Notes: generated by a model not told the origin, from the letters alone. A stretch of 22,063 bases of DNA from Mnemiopsis leidyi (GCA_000226015.1 JH155219.1:138098-160160), one strand, 5' to 3'; counted from the stretch's first letter, positions 7,401 to 16,319 are shown. Numbers and translations are program-made.

Positions 7401-10100
7401 CGGTCATGCACCGATAATTGGTCCACACTTATTGTACAGTTACATATTATCGACTTTGAATAGAAACACAAAGACAGTTTGGACTGGCCCCTGGCCCAAA
7501 AGTTCCATAATTATACTACATTACTATAATGATCTTATGTAAATTAGGTGAGGAGTAAACCAAGCATTATTTCAAATTTGAAAAACTATTTCTAAGTTTC
7601 TAATAACAAAGAAGATTTTAAACTGGCTTCAACCAACGCTGGGACAATTAAATCATGCAGGCTGGTACAACAAACTGGAAAACGAGAAAACAGAAGGGCG
7701 GACAACGCACATGACTGGACATTGAGGGTCCCAGTAGAATACCACGGTGCTCTCCTAACGGGGTGCCAGTTAGACCTGGCCTCAATACTGTTTTGCAAAA
7801 GAGCTTCGCATAGCACTGCTATGATAGCAGCCAACGAGACCCCAGTAACACCCCTAATTTTTAAAAATCTATCGGAACGGCGTACATGGCAATAATTTGG
7901 CTCTAAATTTGATCAAATAAATGCGATTATTATAGAATCAAAAATTAACGGTGATGTTACTGGGTCCTGCCCTGCCCGAACATAACTAGGCTTAGCCCTG
8001 CAGATATAAAACTCCATCTGCAGAAGTACACTTGTTTTTTATTCCAAATAATAAAAAGTGTTCGGTGTGAAAGCAGCGTGACATAAATAGCGAGCAGGGT
8101 ACTGTTACCTGGATCTTCTATCCGATCTAGCTAACATATATCTGTGTCTAAAGGGGGTAGCAACGATTACAACCTCACATTTTGCAGCTCTCTACGTTGT
8201 ACATGAACAACTATTATCACTAACACGTGTTTTAGCTTGGAATTAGGTTTTTGGAGCTTAAATCATTTATAAAACAACATTGATTTGGATATCGCATGAA
8301 TATAAGAACACGTTTAGTCTTATGTAATAAAAAATCTTAGAAATCAGCGTATCACCAAGAATACAATTACATCTACAAAACATATGGCAACAAACTCGAT
8401 CAGAAGAGCAAAGTACACAGATGTAAGCACTTACGCAGGGTTACTGTTTATGGGGTCGACTGAGTTGGGGCTGACACCGTCAGGTCCGATGTTGGAGGCG
8501 GCGGCGGCGGCGGCAGCCACGCTCCACCGGTTCCGGTAATGGCTGTGTTCTTCAATCAGTCCTTCGTACTTTATCTTGAAGAACGTAAGCTCCTGCAAGG
8601 AGTGAAAACGGTGATGAAGATCTAGGACCGCACGGAATTGCAGGAATCCAAACGTGATATTGAAATTAACACAATTTGAGGTACGCACAAACCCTGAAAA
8701 GTAAGCTCACCTCTTTAAACAGGTTCATATTAACGATAAGGGGCTTGTGTAATCTGCCATTACTCTGGTAAAAGTACAAAATAGCCGGGAAGGTTGGGGA
8801 GTGTCGATCGAAGAAAAGTTCTCCGCTCCGTTCATCGTAATACTTGGATCTGTCAGCTTGGTTACCTTGGAGGTTGGGGTAGTTTACATAATTGTGTAAT
8901 ACTTGGATCTGTCAGCTTGGTTACCTTGAAGGTTGGGGTAGTTTACATAATTGTGTAATACTTGGATCTGTCAGCTTGGTTACCTTGGAGGTTGGGGTAG
9001 TTTACATAATTGTGTAATACTTGGATCTGTCAGCTTGGTTACCTTGGAGGTTGGGGTAGTTTAGTAGTTTACATAATTGTGTAATACTTGGATCTGTCAG
9101 CTTGGTTACCTTGGAGGTTGGGGTAGTTTACATAATTGTGTTGTTGTCCAAGTGAGAGAGGAACCTATTTCAGGTCTAATTCTACTTATATCTGCCCGGC
9201 TTATATGCTCACATCATTCTTTATTCTAGATTCGTGATATTTCTAACTACTGAGTGAAAAATCAAACATGATTTAAAGGGAAAATTTGTCAATACCAATG
9301 CCGTGTGCCAGTACTGTGACATGTTTGTTGGAATTATCAACAAATGAAGCTTATCAACAAATGCAAAAGCCGCTTTAGCGGTAAACTGGTAATTGAAATG
9401 TCGTGGGGTTATGTTTACATATTTGACAATGACGTTTATAGATCGCAACAATAACTGTAAGTAGAGCAGATGCAGCGACCTATTACTGACAAACCTATAA
9501 AGCTATTACTGACAAACATATTATGAAGTAAAAGTGGGCGTTCAGGATGCATTTATTTTGTTAATGGTAATCAGATTTCACTAAATGGTTTATTGATGGT
9601 AGTAGCTCTAGAATCGATAATTGAATTTGAAGGGTAAGTAGTACGAAAGTCGAACAACAAACCCTACCTAAATAAACTTTACTTCACCGCGTATAACCCC
9701 ATCGAAAAAACAAACTAGACTTAAAGGACGACTAACCTAACAAAGTGTTTGGATAACGGGAGAGGGTTTCCAACTTGGTCTTAAACGTCACTCCGCTGAC
9801 ATTTATGGTAATATACTCGGTGGAAGGGTCGGTAGTTCGTTCCTTCTTGCCGTGTCTACCCTCCTTCGGTCCTCCCCCTTGTTGTGTGATAAACCGCTTG
9901 CTGACGAAATTCATTACTTGAGTTAACGCTTCAGAGTTATCTATATCACCGGCCTTCAGACTCTGGGATCGGTCTCGACGGAATGTCTTGTTTGGACAGA
10001 CCGTCTTGGACCGTTGGAGGGTCTTACTGGAGGACGTCCGGCCGACATTGTTAAGAGAAGGTGGAGGTGCTCTCTTGGGCGGATTTATTGTACTAGTCAT
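1309..10100 (-). CDS. Shaker-type (Kv1-like) voltage-gated K+ channel, N-terminal half, multi-exon, 3' end off window
   Basis: This is the whole gene span; its exons are listed separately. The product should be a plasma-membrane potassium channel subunit that assembles as a tetramer through its cytoplasmic T1 domain and opens on depolarisation. I joined the exons by hand from GT/AG sites and phase: 10100-9737, 8865-8711, 8592-8435, 4125-4052, 3906-3837, 2417-2240, 2024-1923 and 1416-1309 give 1209 nt, exactly 403 codons with no stop. Visible in order are a Ser/Arg-rich N terminus (residues 1-95), T1 (about 96-187), a long polar linker, a pre-S1 helix, S1 and S2. No cysteine occurs in T1, so the zinc site typical of Kv2-Kv4 T1 domains is absent, as in Kv1. 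S3-S6 and the pore are not in the window, so K+ selectivity is inferred from the family. It could be a silent or regulatory subunit. The family call is strong; the orthologue is unknown. Confidence 0.92.
1437..1510. repeat. Short direct repeat in intron 7
   Basis: The string TTACATAGAATATTG (or with one flanking base more) occurs near 1438-1452 and again near 1491-1505, in AT-rich sequence just inside intron 7. No function is apparent. Confidence 0.5.
1829..1914. repeat. 25-bp tandem repeat beside the S1 exon donor
   Basis: The units begin AAAGCT at 1829, 1854, 1879 and 1904, with consensus near AAAGCTATTTGAGACATATC and a short AAATA tail. There are about 3.4 copies. The array ends within about 8 bp of the exon 7 donor at 1922-1921. 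Confidence 0.8.
1923..2024 (-). CDS. Kv channel exon 7: transmembrane segment S1
   Basis: The exon is 102 nt, 34 codons, phase 0/0. The acceptor is CATCACCCCTCAG|GCA and the donor AAAAGG|GTAGGT. The product reads AAKVFSWVSMGLIVLSVG followed by TFIAETMPEYRGDLKR. It aligns with Shaker S1 (AARVVAIISVFVILLSIV, FCLETLPEF) and keeps the conserved S1 glutamate in the ET-P-E motif. Skipping the exon would keep frame but remove S1. Both flanking introns carry tandem repeats within about 10 bp of the exon. Confidence 0.95.
2026..2130. repeat. 52-bp duplication covering the S1 exon acceptor tract
   Basis: The 33-bp core beginning TGAGGGGTGATGTCTTGTCA is found at 2026-2058 and 2078-2110, and the rest of the unit is similar but diverged. 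On the minus strand this duplicates the pyrimidine tract and CCCTCA of the exon 7 acceptor. The distal copy reads CCCTCAT, so it has lost the AG. Confidence 0.8.
2240..2417 (-). CDS. Kv channel exon 6: linker end and pre-S1 helix
   Basis: The exon is 178 nt: one base plus 59 codons. The acceptor TTTCTCCCTCCAG|T and donor AGTTTT|GTAAGT are both strong. The first 40 residues are polar linker (MRKESNISLSNQDAEK, PLPPDSRPP). The end reads LKSKIYDLLENPETSF and aligns with the Shaker segment just before S1 (RKVWLLFEYPESS). This short motif ties the exon to the channel gene. Start phase 2 fits exon 5 and, by skipping, would also fit exon 3 directly, so exons 4 and 5 could be alternatively spliced as a pair (144 nt, 48 codons). 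Confidence 0.9.
2418..3836 (-). other. Kv intron 5
   Basis: This is a 1419-bp AT-rich intron between linker exons 5 and 6. I see no further exon in either strand with paired splice sites and matching phase. A 63-codon plus-strand frame at 2512-2703 is hydrophobic and AT-driven and is not credible as a gene. Confidence 0.6.
3837..3906 (-). CDS. Kv channel linker exon 5 (short)
   Basis: The exon is 70 nt. The acceptor GGTTTCATTTCAG|AAACAG is excellent and the donor GACACAG|GTATAT is acceptable. It completes a Glu codon from exon 4, encodes 22 polar residues (TVSTMDSHKFGNTPNSQNNSRH) less two shown here in summary form as Asn/Ser/Thr-rich, and leaves two bases that make Ser with the next exon. 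Start and end phases match both neighbours only in this frame. There is no recognised domain; it is probably disordered linker between T1 and S1. Confidence 0.7.
4052..4125 (-). CDS. Kv channel linker exon 4 (short)
   Basis: The exon is 74 nt with strong splice signals: acceptor CATCTTTTCAG|C and donor GGAGAG|GTCAGT. In the chosen frame it completes the split Ala of exon 3, adds 24 residues beginning YQFSSTKEKPMARNGSG, and ends one base into the next codon. A second frame is also open (it contains KKNLWPEMDLD), but its phases fit neither exon 3 nor the exon at 2417, so I rejected it. The segment is basic and polar with no domain match. It is supported mainly by splice sites and by phase agreement on both sides. 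Confidence 0.7.
4330..4653 (-). CDS. Candidate Kv linker exon or alternative first exon, Ser/Pro-rich
   Basis: The open frame runs from an ATG at 4661 to a TGA at 4242 and is clearly more GC-rich than its flanks. Read as an internal exon with acceptor TCAAG|T and donor ATGCT|GTTAGT, it is 324 nt in phase 2/2 and fits between exons 3 and 4 without a stop. It would add 108 residues to the linker. The residues are polar and disordered-looking (DTSEYKHSCSLSSED, SRQSEARNTSAEISEMSS). A good pyrimidine tract precedes a nearer AG (TTGTAAG|GTC), but using that one after exon 3 gives a frame that stops. Alternatively the ATG at 4661 starts a separate transcript, either a T1-less channel form or an unrelated small protein ending at 4242 with a hydrophobic segment (NWAMLLVLVVVY). 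No homologue is recognised. Confidence 0.45.
4654..8434 (-). other. Kv intron 3 (long)
   Basis: This is 3781 bp if the candidate exon at 4330-4653 is used, or 4309 bp down to 4126 if not. It is AT-rich and carries the decamer array at 6251-6440. A less AT-rich patch at about 7600-7860 is open for 80 codons on the minus strand and roughly as long on the plus strand, but has no recognisable family and no splice context. No S1-S6 exon was found here. Confidence 0.55.
6251..6440. repeat. 10-bp microsatellite (CTATACACTA)n
   Basis: Eight perfect decamers run from 6261 to 6340, preceded by one variant copy and followed by about 100 bp of the same motif with 3-bp deletions (CTATACTACTATACACTA) and rare substitutions. 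Open frames across it (the LLYTTIHYY type) are repeat artefacts. Confidence 0.95.
8435..8592 (-). CDS. Kv channel exon 3: end of T1, polyalanine tract and start of linker
   Basis: The exon is 158 nt: 52 codons plus two bases of a split Ala codon. The acceptor CTCCTTGCAG|GAG has a clear pyrimidine tract; the donor CCTGC|GTAAGT is near-consensus. It begins ELTFFKIKYEGLIEEH, corresponding to the EIKFYELG end of Shaker T1. It then enters a low-complexity linker with seven consecutive Ala codons (one GCT, six GCC) and a Ser/Asn/Pro-rich stretch. An ATG-containing open extension upstream of the acceptor is intronic: reading through the 118-bp intron 2 from exon 2 meets a stop. Confidence 0.88.
8497..8517 (-). 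repeat. GCC-repeat encoding seven alanines
   Basis: On the minus strand this is one GCT followed by six GCC codons, inside exon 3 in the linker after T1. It is a candidate for length variation because it is a pure trinucleotide run. Confidence 0.9.
8711..8865 (-). CDS. Kv channel exon 2: T1 domain core
   Basis: The exon is 155 nt: two bases completing Gly, then 51 codons. Key segments are KYYDERSGELFFDR, SPTFPAILYFYQSNGRLHKP and VNMNLFKE. They align without gaps to the Shaker T1 core (YFDPLRNEYFFDR, PSFDAILYYYQSGGRLRRP). The acceptor CCTCCAAG|GTAACC was chosen because it gives exactly seven residues between LLG and YYD, as in Shaker. The alternative AG nine bases downstream keeps frame but shortens this segment by three residues. 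The donor is GAG|GTGAGC in phase 0. The first 28-29 bases of the exon and its 3' splice site belong to a 59-bp tandem repeat that continues into the intron, which is unusual. Confidence 0.95.
8838..9140. repeat. 59-bp minisatellite carrying repeated 3' splice sites of exon 2
   Basis: There are five copies, beginning with TAATACTTGGATCTGTCAGC at 8838, 8897, 8956, 9015 and 9082. The step is 59, 59, 59 and 67 bp; the fourth copy contains an 8-bp internal duplication. Copies are nearly identical (one G/A difference noted in the second). Copy 1 contains the real exon 2 acceptor and the first 28 bases of coding sequence. Copies 2-5 are in intron 1 and contain the same acceptor string CCTCCAAG|GTAACC. 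Confidence 0.95.
9141..9736 (-). other. Kv intron 1, distal part
   Basis: This is AT-rich intron sequence between the 59-bp array and exon 1. It contains two minor direct repeats: TTATCAACAAATG at 9336 and 9351, and CTATTACTGACAAAC at 9480 and 9503. No other exon is apparent. Confidence 0.6.
9737..10100 (-). CDS. Kv channel exon 1: start codon, N-terminal tail, first strands of T1
   Basis: The exon encodes 121 residues plus the first base of a split Gly codon. The start is the ATG at 10100; an in-frame TGA lies seven codons upstream and there is a G at -3, so this is the first available Met in this frame. Residues 1-95 are polar and basic (PPKRAPPPS, SKTLQRSK, FRRDRSQS) and look disordered. 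Residues 96-122 read YITINVSGVTF, then TLSRYPNTLLG, which matches the opening of the Shaker T1 domain (VINVSGLRFET, TLLGD). The donor is TTAG|GTTAGT with the junction after codon base 1. A 5' untranslated exon may exist but is not identifiable. A plus-strand open frame over the same stretch is a shadow. Confidence 0.9.
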
Positions 10101-11033
10101 AACAGCAACACGGTGTACCGATCAAAATGAGTGGCCTAAAGAAAAAGTTTTCGGGAGAGGCAACTATTATTCTGATCTAATTTACTAAAACAATGGAAGG
10201 TGACGGTACCGACCAGGCATCTTTCATCCCGTGCCCATTCTTTGCCTGCCCTATGATGGCGGAGGCGGCGCCTATTACATTTCTTGACATCTGACTTTCT
10301 CACAAAGGCTGCCGTACTTCAGAAATTTGTTCGCTTTCTGCACTGTTTGCGGAGTAGGGATAATAAGGGAACAATGTAGCAATCATAAAGAGAAAAGCCT
10401 GAACATATCAGAAACCACGCCACTAATACACAGAATTATAAGTTGCTTTTTAGCACGTGTGAAACTGTCATAAAAATAATTGGTTTAAGCAAATAGATAC
10501 ATTAGCAAAGAAAATGTAACACGAATAGCCTAATTGAGCTAATAAATCAATAATGTAGATCATATACAAGTTAGTCGAACAAAAAGCAGACGAAAGCCTA
10601 ATGCATTATACAATCCTACATGAATCTTCAATCTATCGATACTAACGATATAATAGCGTAGGTCGACACTTAATTGTCCGGGAAAGCCGCAAAAATGCAC
10701 ACTTGCGTCCAAAAAACACGCAATTAAAGGGGTATAGGCCACGTCAAACGGAGACCTGGGATATTTTGTGTCATATTTCTACAGAAATCCGGGACATTAG
10801 ACCTTAATTAGAGTGATTTAAACTGATTTAATCGAGCTGTTGTAAAGATGGCTTTCTAATCGATAAAAGGGTGAATTGATAAGAGTTAGTAACTGATTTC
10901 TAGTAAGGAACAGTAAGGAAAGTGACTAAATCTCCCAGGACGGAAGGAGGAGGTGACAAATGCAGGAGATATCAGATAAGACTCAGCTGTTTTAAACGTT
11001 ACCGGACTTAATAAAGATATAAAGGTGTGGCCC
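10101..11033. other. 5' flank of the Kv gene
   Basis: This is the sequence upstream of the start codon. A short GC-richer block at about 10200-10285 (GGCGGAGGCGGCGCC) may be 5' untranslated or promoter sequence, but I see no convincing TATA box or initiator. The rest is AT-rich, with no coding signal. Confidence 0.35.
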
Positions 11034-11195
11034 GTGCAGTTAAAGTAGACTGTGCAGTTAAAGTAGACTGTGCAGTTAAAGTAGACTGTGCAGTTAAAGT
11101 AGACTGTGCAGTTAAAGTAGACTGTGCAGTTAAAGTAGACTGTGCAGTTAAAGTAGACTGTGCAGTTAAAGTAGACTGTGCAGTTAAAGTAGACT
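11034..11195. repeat. 18-bp minisatellite, nine perfect copies
   Basis: The unit is GTGCAGTTAAAGTAGACT, repeated exactly nine times (162 bp) with no substitution visible. The period is a multiple of three, so the minus strand is open through it as a VYFNCT hexapeptide repeat. That frame has no splice or family support and is treated as non-coding. Confidence 0.95.
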
Positions 11196-11227
11196 GAAGG
11201 ACTGTAACATTTAGTGAAGCGCGTCAA

Positions 11228-11437
11228 CACGAAAATGAAGGGAAACGTTAATTGTACTACGGACTGGGGTTAAATTAAAACACGAAAATGAAGGGAAACG
11301 TTAATTGTACTACGGACTGGGGTTAAATTAAAACACGAAAATGAAGGGAAACGTTAATTGTACTACGGACCGGGGTTAAATTAAAACACGTAAATGAAGG
11401 GAAACGTCTGTACTAGGGATCTGAGTTAGATTAAAAG
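11228..11437. repeat. 53-bp minisatellite, four copies
   Basis: Units start with CACGAAAATGAAGGGAAACG at 11228, 11281 and 11334, and with a diverged CACGTAAATG at 11387. The first three copies are almost identical (one T/C change); the last has a deletion after AAACG and several substitutions. The array lies 32 bp after the 18-bp array. Confidence 0.93.
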
Positions 11438-14400
11438 TATCTCATGAATTGTCACAGTGGCATTGTTATCAAATAGTTGCTTACTTGCTCGTTAGACTAA
11501 TACACGAACAAATCTCAAGCTTCAAGGCAGCCACTAAGCAAGGTATTTCCTGACAACGACGCGATATCCATTATCGTGAATTTAACAGTTTGAACAATTA
11601 AATTACTAGAAAGTTAGCCATGAAATCATTTATACTTGTCAACAGCCGTGGTTTACATATTGATCCAGATATCTTGATTTTAGGCTTAATAGTGTTATAT
11701 CTCCCCATTTCAGATTGTTAGTTGACGCCCGAAGCCCGAACGCTCATATTAACATGAAGACGGAAGTTAAGATCATGTTTAAGTTGGTACACAGTTGCGA
11801 TTGGAATTGTCACAGGAATTATTTCCACAGCGAAATTTCCTCTGAATGAAGAACATCAAGTTCGCAGCAGAGAGCATTAGCAATGGGGAGGTATCGTAAA
11901 TTTCCAACATTAACATAAAGTTGTCCTGTCAAGCGTTTCTAAATTCACAAAAATTCCTGGCAACATGCTAAAATACTAATACAACAAAATCTACACAACA
12001 CCATGCAGTACATCATTGTCAATATTTGCCGCGTGCTTTTTTAGTGTGCGTCCAGCATAATCTTAGCAGTGTTTAAAGTTAGACTTAGCATGCGCAATAT
12101 CAATACCATCGATTACTTAGTTACAACTTTTTAACATCAAATCGAGTTAAAAAACGTTGAATCCTTAACAGCCTGGTATCGGCTTATCGGTTTTTGTGAT
12201 AGAAATTAACTTGCAGTGAACGTTGTTGATATAAATCTAAATTTTGAATACATCTTGTCTCCCTTACGTCTTGCCTCCCTTTATATTGGTATACGTCGAG
12301 ATAGAACTGTTCCATTTATGTATTGGCACGTAAAGTTATTAATATTTAATATTTGATCACATGATGATGAAAAGCCAGCAAGAGGCATATTTTCACCTAC
12401 AACGAAACCTAACCATTGAGAAACCCAACATAAACATCCCGCTTGCACGCTTGACAGTTTCAAATTAAGCCTCACTACTAAAGTTGATACCGCACGTGCT
12501 CCTCGCGGTATCTACCACTATGCAGATCTATATGGAGGACTTACTTAATTTGACTGTTAATTTAAAGTTAGAAAGTTGGACTACTGAGACCACCTTTATG
12601 TTGCCATATCCATGATGGAACAGTGGAGCGCATTGAGATTGTGATTCACATTTTGACAAGCGTTTCAGAGGAGATTGAAATTATTTGATTCTACATTTCT
12701 ACATCAACACTTAAGACCACCCTCTTGTTGTTACAGCTGATTCTACTTGTCTGAAGCTTTCCCAAACCTGCCTCAAGCAGAGCTGGCAGAAAATAAACTG
12801 CACATTTCCCGCGTCAAACGTTAACGTCGAACTGCCGTGAGATAACAACCCCGCAAAAAGGGAACAAACCTTTCAGGTGTTGCGCTCTGGAATTTTGTCT
12901 AATTCAATTGACAGTCCATTTTCCAGGTTCAACCTGCGCGAGGAAAGTTTGAACACTGATCCAAACAATTAAATGAGAAGCCAGACAATTTATAGAAATT
13001 TTACAGACAGAGCTACTAAAATCGGGAGAAATAAAACACGTACACTATCGTACGGCAGACATAACCCGAGTCTATAGTCCATAATATAAAGATCGGATGT
13101 AAAGACAGGAGATATACGAGCTTCTTCTTCTTGAAGCGAGCTGTACAACCTGTCGTCTAAAGGTCGGCCACACTAACAATAACTCCACGGCTAACTCTTC
13201 CCATTACGGCACTAGACGCCTGGTTCATCTTGTTCCACTAAACACGGCCTTGCATCATCTTCCGTAATCAGTAATAAAGGTAAAATTGCGTTCTGCTTGT
13301 TCTGCAGTGTAACATCCAGCTGGCAGAGATGCAGGGTTCGGTCTTTATATCAAATCTACAAATTATTTAACTTACAATTCGTTGATTAAAGGATTACTGA
13401 GTAGAGCAGTAGAGCACAGGCTAACTTTGACAAATGCACGGCTTGTAGAAGTTCTGAAGTTAACCTTGAGGACGCTCTGGCCCTTATCTTCAATTTTCCC
13501 AAAGTGGCCTTCCACTGCATGGTGAGTCACTGCATGGTCCCTATATGAAGAAGAATTTTAACCTCTCAGCTATCATCCCTCAGTGATAATCCCTTAGTGC
13601 TTACCTCAAATCAATCAGCTGCTCCTCCAATTCGACGGTTAGGTCAGGGGAAGACAAGGATATCTGAGTCTTTGTCATAAAGTGAAACAAAAAAGAAAAA
13701 CAAGAATCTTTAGTGAAAATGGGTAAAAGTCACACGTCCTGTTTAAGACTATAAAAGCCGTTTATCTTAGTTTCATTAAGTTCACATAATGATTTTAAAA
13801 TATTACTAGAATTAGACCGATACGAACCAAGTTAGGCGGCTCCAGGCAAACTCCCATGTCAACTTTATTTAACGAACGTCTGCGACTGGCATCATGAAGC
13901 CCGATTATCGGAACTGCAGTTAGAAGTGCATTAAATCTCACTCGAAAACTTTGGCTGAGTGTTGATGTAAGGGCAAACCTTGAAGCCGTCGCTTCTCGTT
14001 TCAGATGTCGCTTTCGGTTCCTTTAGAGCTTCCCAGTAGAGCAGGGCTGAGAGAAGTGCACTTGTATACGTTACCCAGCTGAGACACATCACGCCAGAAC
14101 TCCCCTGATAACGTCCACGTCGCGTCAATATCCAACCTTGGTGGACGCAAGCTCTGTCTAGATCGTCATATTTTAAAACAACATCACGTTTTAACTTGGC
14201 AAACCGCTAACCTGCATTCCTACTAATCTACGTTAAATAATCGGAAGGTTTCAAGGGAAGCTTGTGTATTCCGACTTGTGCTAATTGAAGTTAGCTCGTC
14301 GGCAAGACTCGCTAGTTCCTTGAACACAGGGCACCTAGCTGCAGGAGTTAAAATGACTGCTCACGGACTTCTCCTATAACCTCTGCAGCCAATTAAGGTG

Positions 14401-14820
14401 TCAGCTGCGAAATAGACTACCCTCCAGACACGACCAGAGTATCCATCACAGATACGGGAGTTTAACGGACAGAATTAGCAGGTACACGCTTCGTTAAACA
14501 ACGTCTTAATTCAACGGCGGTAACTTAGACTTTGGAGGATTCAGACCTCACTTAACGTTGAGCGATGCTCATTGCTCACGAGAGAGATTGTTGTCAATTA
14601 GAGAATTTGCAGCAATATGTTCTTCTTAGCGCGAAATAAAATGTGCATTGAGTACAAACAAAATCTTTTAAGGGCTAAAGGACTAGCGAACTTCATATTT
14701 TAGTTTATAATCACGACTTTTTGTTGTCATAAACAATAATGGGCGAAAACACGTACTGTAATCTGTAGATAAAAGGTGTCAATTTGAGAATAGTGTGTTT
14801 ATTGTAATATGGTAATTTGA
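11438..14820. other. No gene recognised
   Basis: Mostly AT-rich sequence. The stretch 13100-14600 is somewhat less AT-rich but contains only short open frames without splice-site pairs or family motifs. A fragment at 11880-11903 matches the MITE-like family described at 16650 and 18423. Confidence 0.5.
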
Positions 14821-15060
14821 GGGGGGGGGGGCGGCGGTAGGTGGCCACCATTTTCTGACCATTTAGCCTACGTCCGGGTGTCAAGGTACATGGTCAACAA
14901 ATATTTGACCATGACCATGGCAAAAATCCGTGGTCAAATGGTCAAATTTTGAGCATGGTTGTGGCAAAAATCCAAATTTTTCATGGTCATGGTCAAGGTT
15001 TTTAACCATTAACCGTGGGACAAATTTCAGGGTGTCATGATCATGGGCAGTACTTCAAAC
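14821..15060. repeat. G-run and cryptic repeat of TGGTCA/TGACCA motifs
   Basis: Eleven consecutive G residues at 14821-14831 are followed by GCGGCGG. From 14856 to about 15000 there are about eight TGGTCA or TGACCA strings in both orientations, including TGGTCAACAAATATTTGACCA at 14891-14911, plus a repeated TGGCAAAAATCC. The spacing is irregular, so this is not a simple tandem repeat. Confidence 0.7.
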
Positions 15061-16319
15061 CCCCTCCCTTAATTTGAATAATTTCATTTTGTTCTCAAAT
15101 TAACCCCTTTTCATTTCGTATTGTTTATGGCTGTCGGAGTCCAAAATGTGCCCAAATTTGGAACTCTAGGATAGAAAATAAAAATATATTACGAGTCTGA
15201 AAATAAGCTCTGTATTGGTATCTGATTTAGCTACTGCTGAATAAGAAACGAAGCCATACTGGTAAGGAAAATCGTCAAATTACATCAGACAAGTTTCATG
15301 AAACACGAAAGAGCAGACAGCTTTGAAATCCAGAAGAAATCATTATCAGTTGATTTTAAAATGAAGGGCGAGAGGAGGGGAATGACAGCTCATGGAAATG
15401 CTTTCTCGCAGTATCACGTACATCCTTCAAAGGTCGGAGCACCCAGACCCTGCAACTCTTTGTTGGAAGACCGCAAGGGGCTGCTCTCCTTACTAAGTTA
15501 CAAGTGTTTGACCACCACACCATTAAACTTGCTACATCAATCATTTAGTCCGTCCCTTTGTTGATGAAGCACGTGAACTGACCGCACCTATTCACGACAT
15601 TTCAACGAAAAGAGGTTGGCAATACAGCAGTGTGGTGATAGTGGAACTTTTGTTGGGCATACAAGTACAACACTTGAAAGCTTTTATAAGCAAGCGGTTA
15701 AACCGAAACGAATCCGGAGCCTGTTTCTAAGACAAAAGCAGCAAAATTCAAGCCGTGGTCCTCACCCCTCCCAGCATTATCCGCTAGACATTATTTGTAG
15801 CAGCCTTAAATTAAACGTTCAAGGCCTCAAAAGTGTCAGAAAAGAATAACGTACCAACGCAAAGTTTTCAGCGAAAGTAGAGATAGGTCATTTTTGCTTA
15901 ATCAAAAATGAATCTCTGTCAAGGTAAAAGTAAAATCTGAGTTTTAAACAAGCACTGTGAGAAGGCATAAAACATATACATGTTCGACTTTTCGTTGAAG
16001 ACTTAGATATAATTGGAACGTCGTTGTGCCTAGTAGCCATGCTGCCTTGGGCAACGGTTAGAGAAGAAATATTCAAATTTTCACACGTTAAGACTTGGTA
16101 TCCCGCATTAGTTTTATGAAGCAGCACATTAAGAAACTTCAGTTTTGTTGAATATGACTGTTTTTAAAGCAATTAAAGAATTATTGAATAATGATGTCGT
16201 CCTTTGCAAATTAACAAAAATTTACGATTTCAATTTGTGGTGGCATAGGTGGTACTAAGTATGGCCCGAATTATTTATTACCGCACTATTAGCTTTAATT
16301 TAATTAGAGGGTGTATCAT
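15061..16319. other. No gene recognised; weak coding-like island
   Basis: Between about 15298 and 15850 there are overlapping open frames of 60-90 codons on both strands and a less AT-rich composition. The frames do not connect, show no family motif and carry stops in the most protein-like reading. A decayed mobile-element fragment is possible, but I cannot identify it. Confidence 0.35.

Noticed and set aside
7592-7834. 80-codon minus-strand frame starting MAAIIAVLCEAL, with an open plus-strand frame opposite
   Set aside because: The patch is less AT-rich than its surroundings, but neither frame matches a family I know and no matching-phase splice sites link it to the channel gene.
8431-8688. 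Exon 3 as a separate 85-residue protein starting at an ATG at 8688
   Set aside because: The first 32 residues come from intron 2. A strong acceptor at 8594-8593 and the T1 match start exactly at ELTFF.
8838-9140. CRISPR-like array
   Set aside because: Units are contiguous with no unique spacers, in a eukaryotic intron; it is a minisatellite.
10886-11230. Minus-strand frame with nine VYFNCT repeats
   Set aside because: The frame exists only because the 18-bp unit is a multiple of three and lacks stops; its flanks show no coding signal.
15298-15849. Plus-strand frames of 88 and 77 codons
   Set aside because: They are in different frames, do not join without stops, and show no domain. They are noted as a weak island only.
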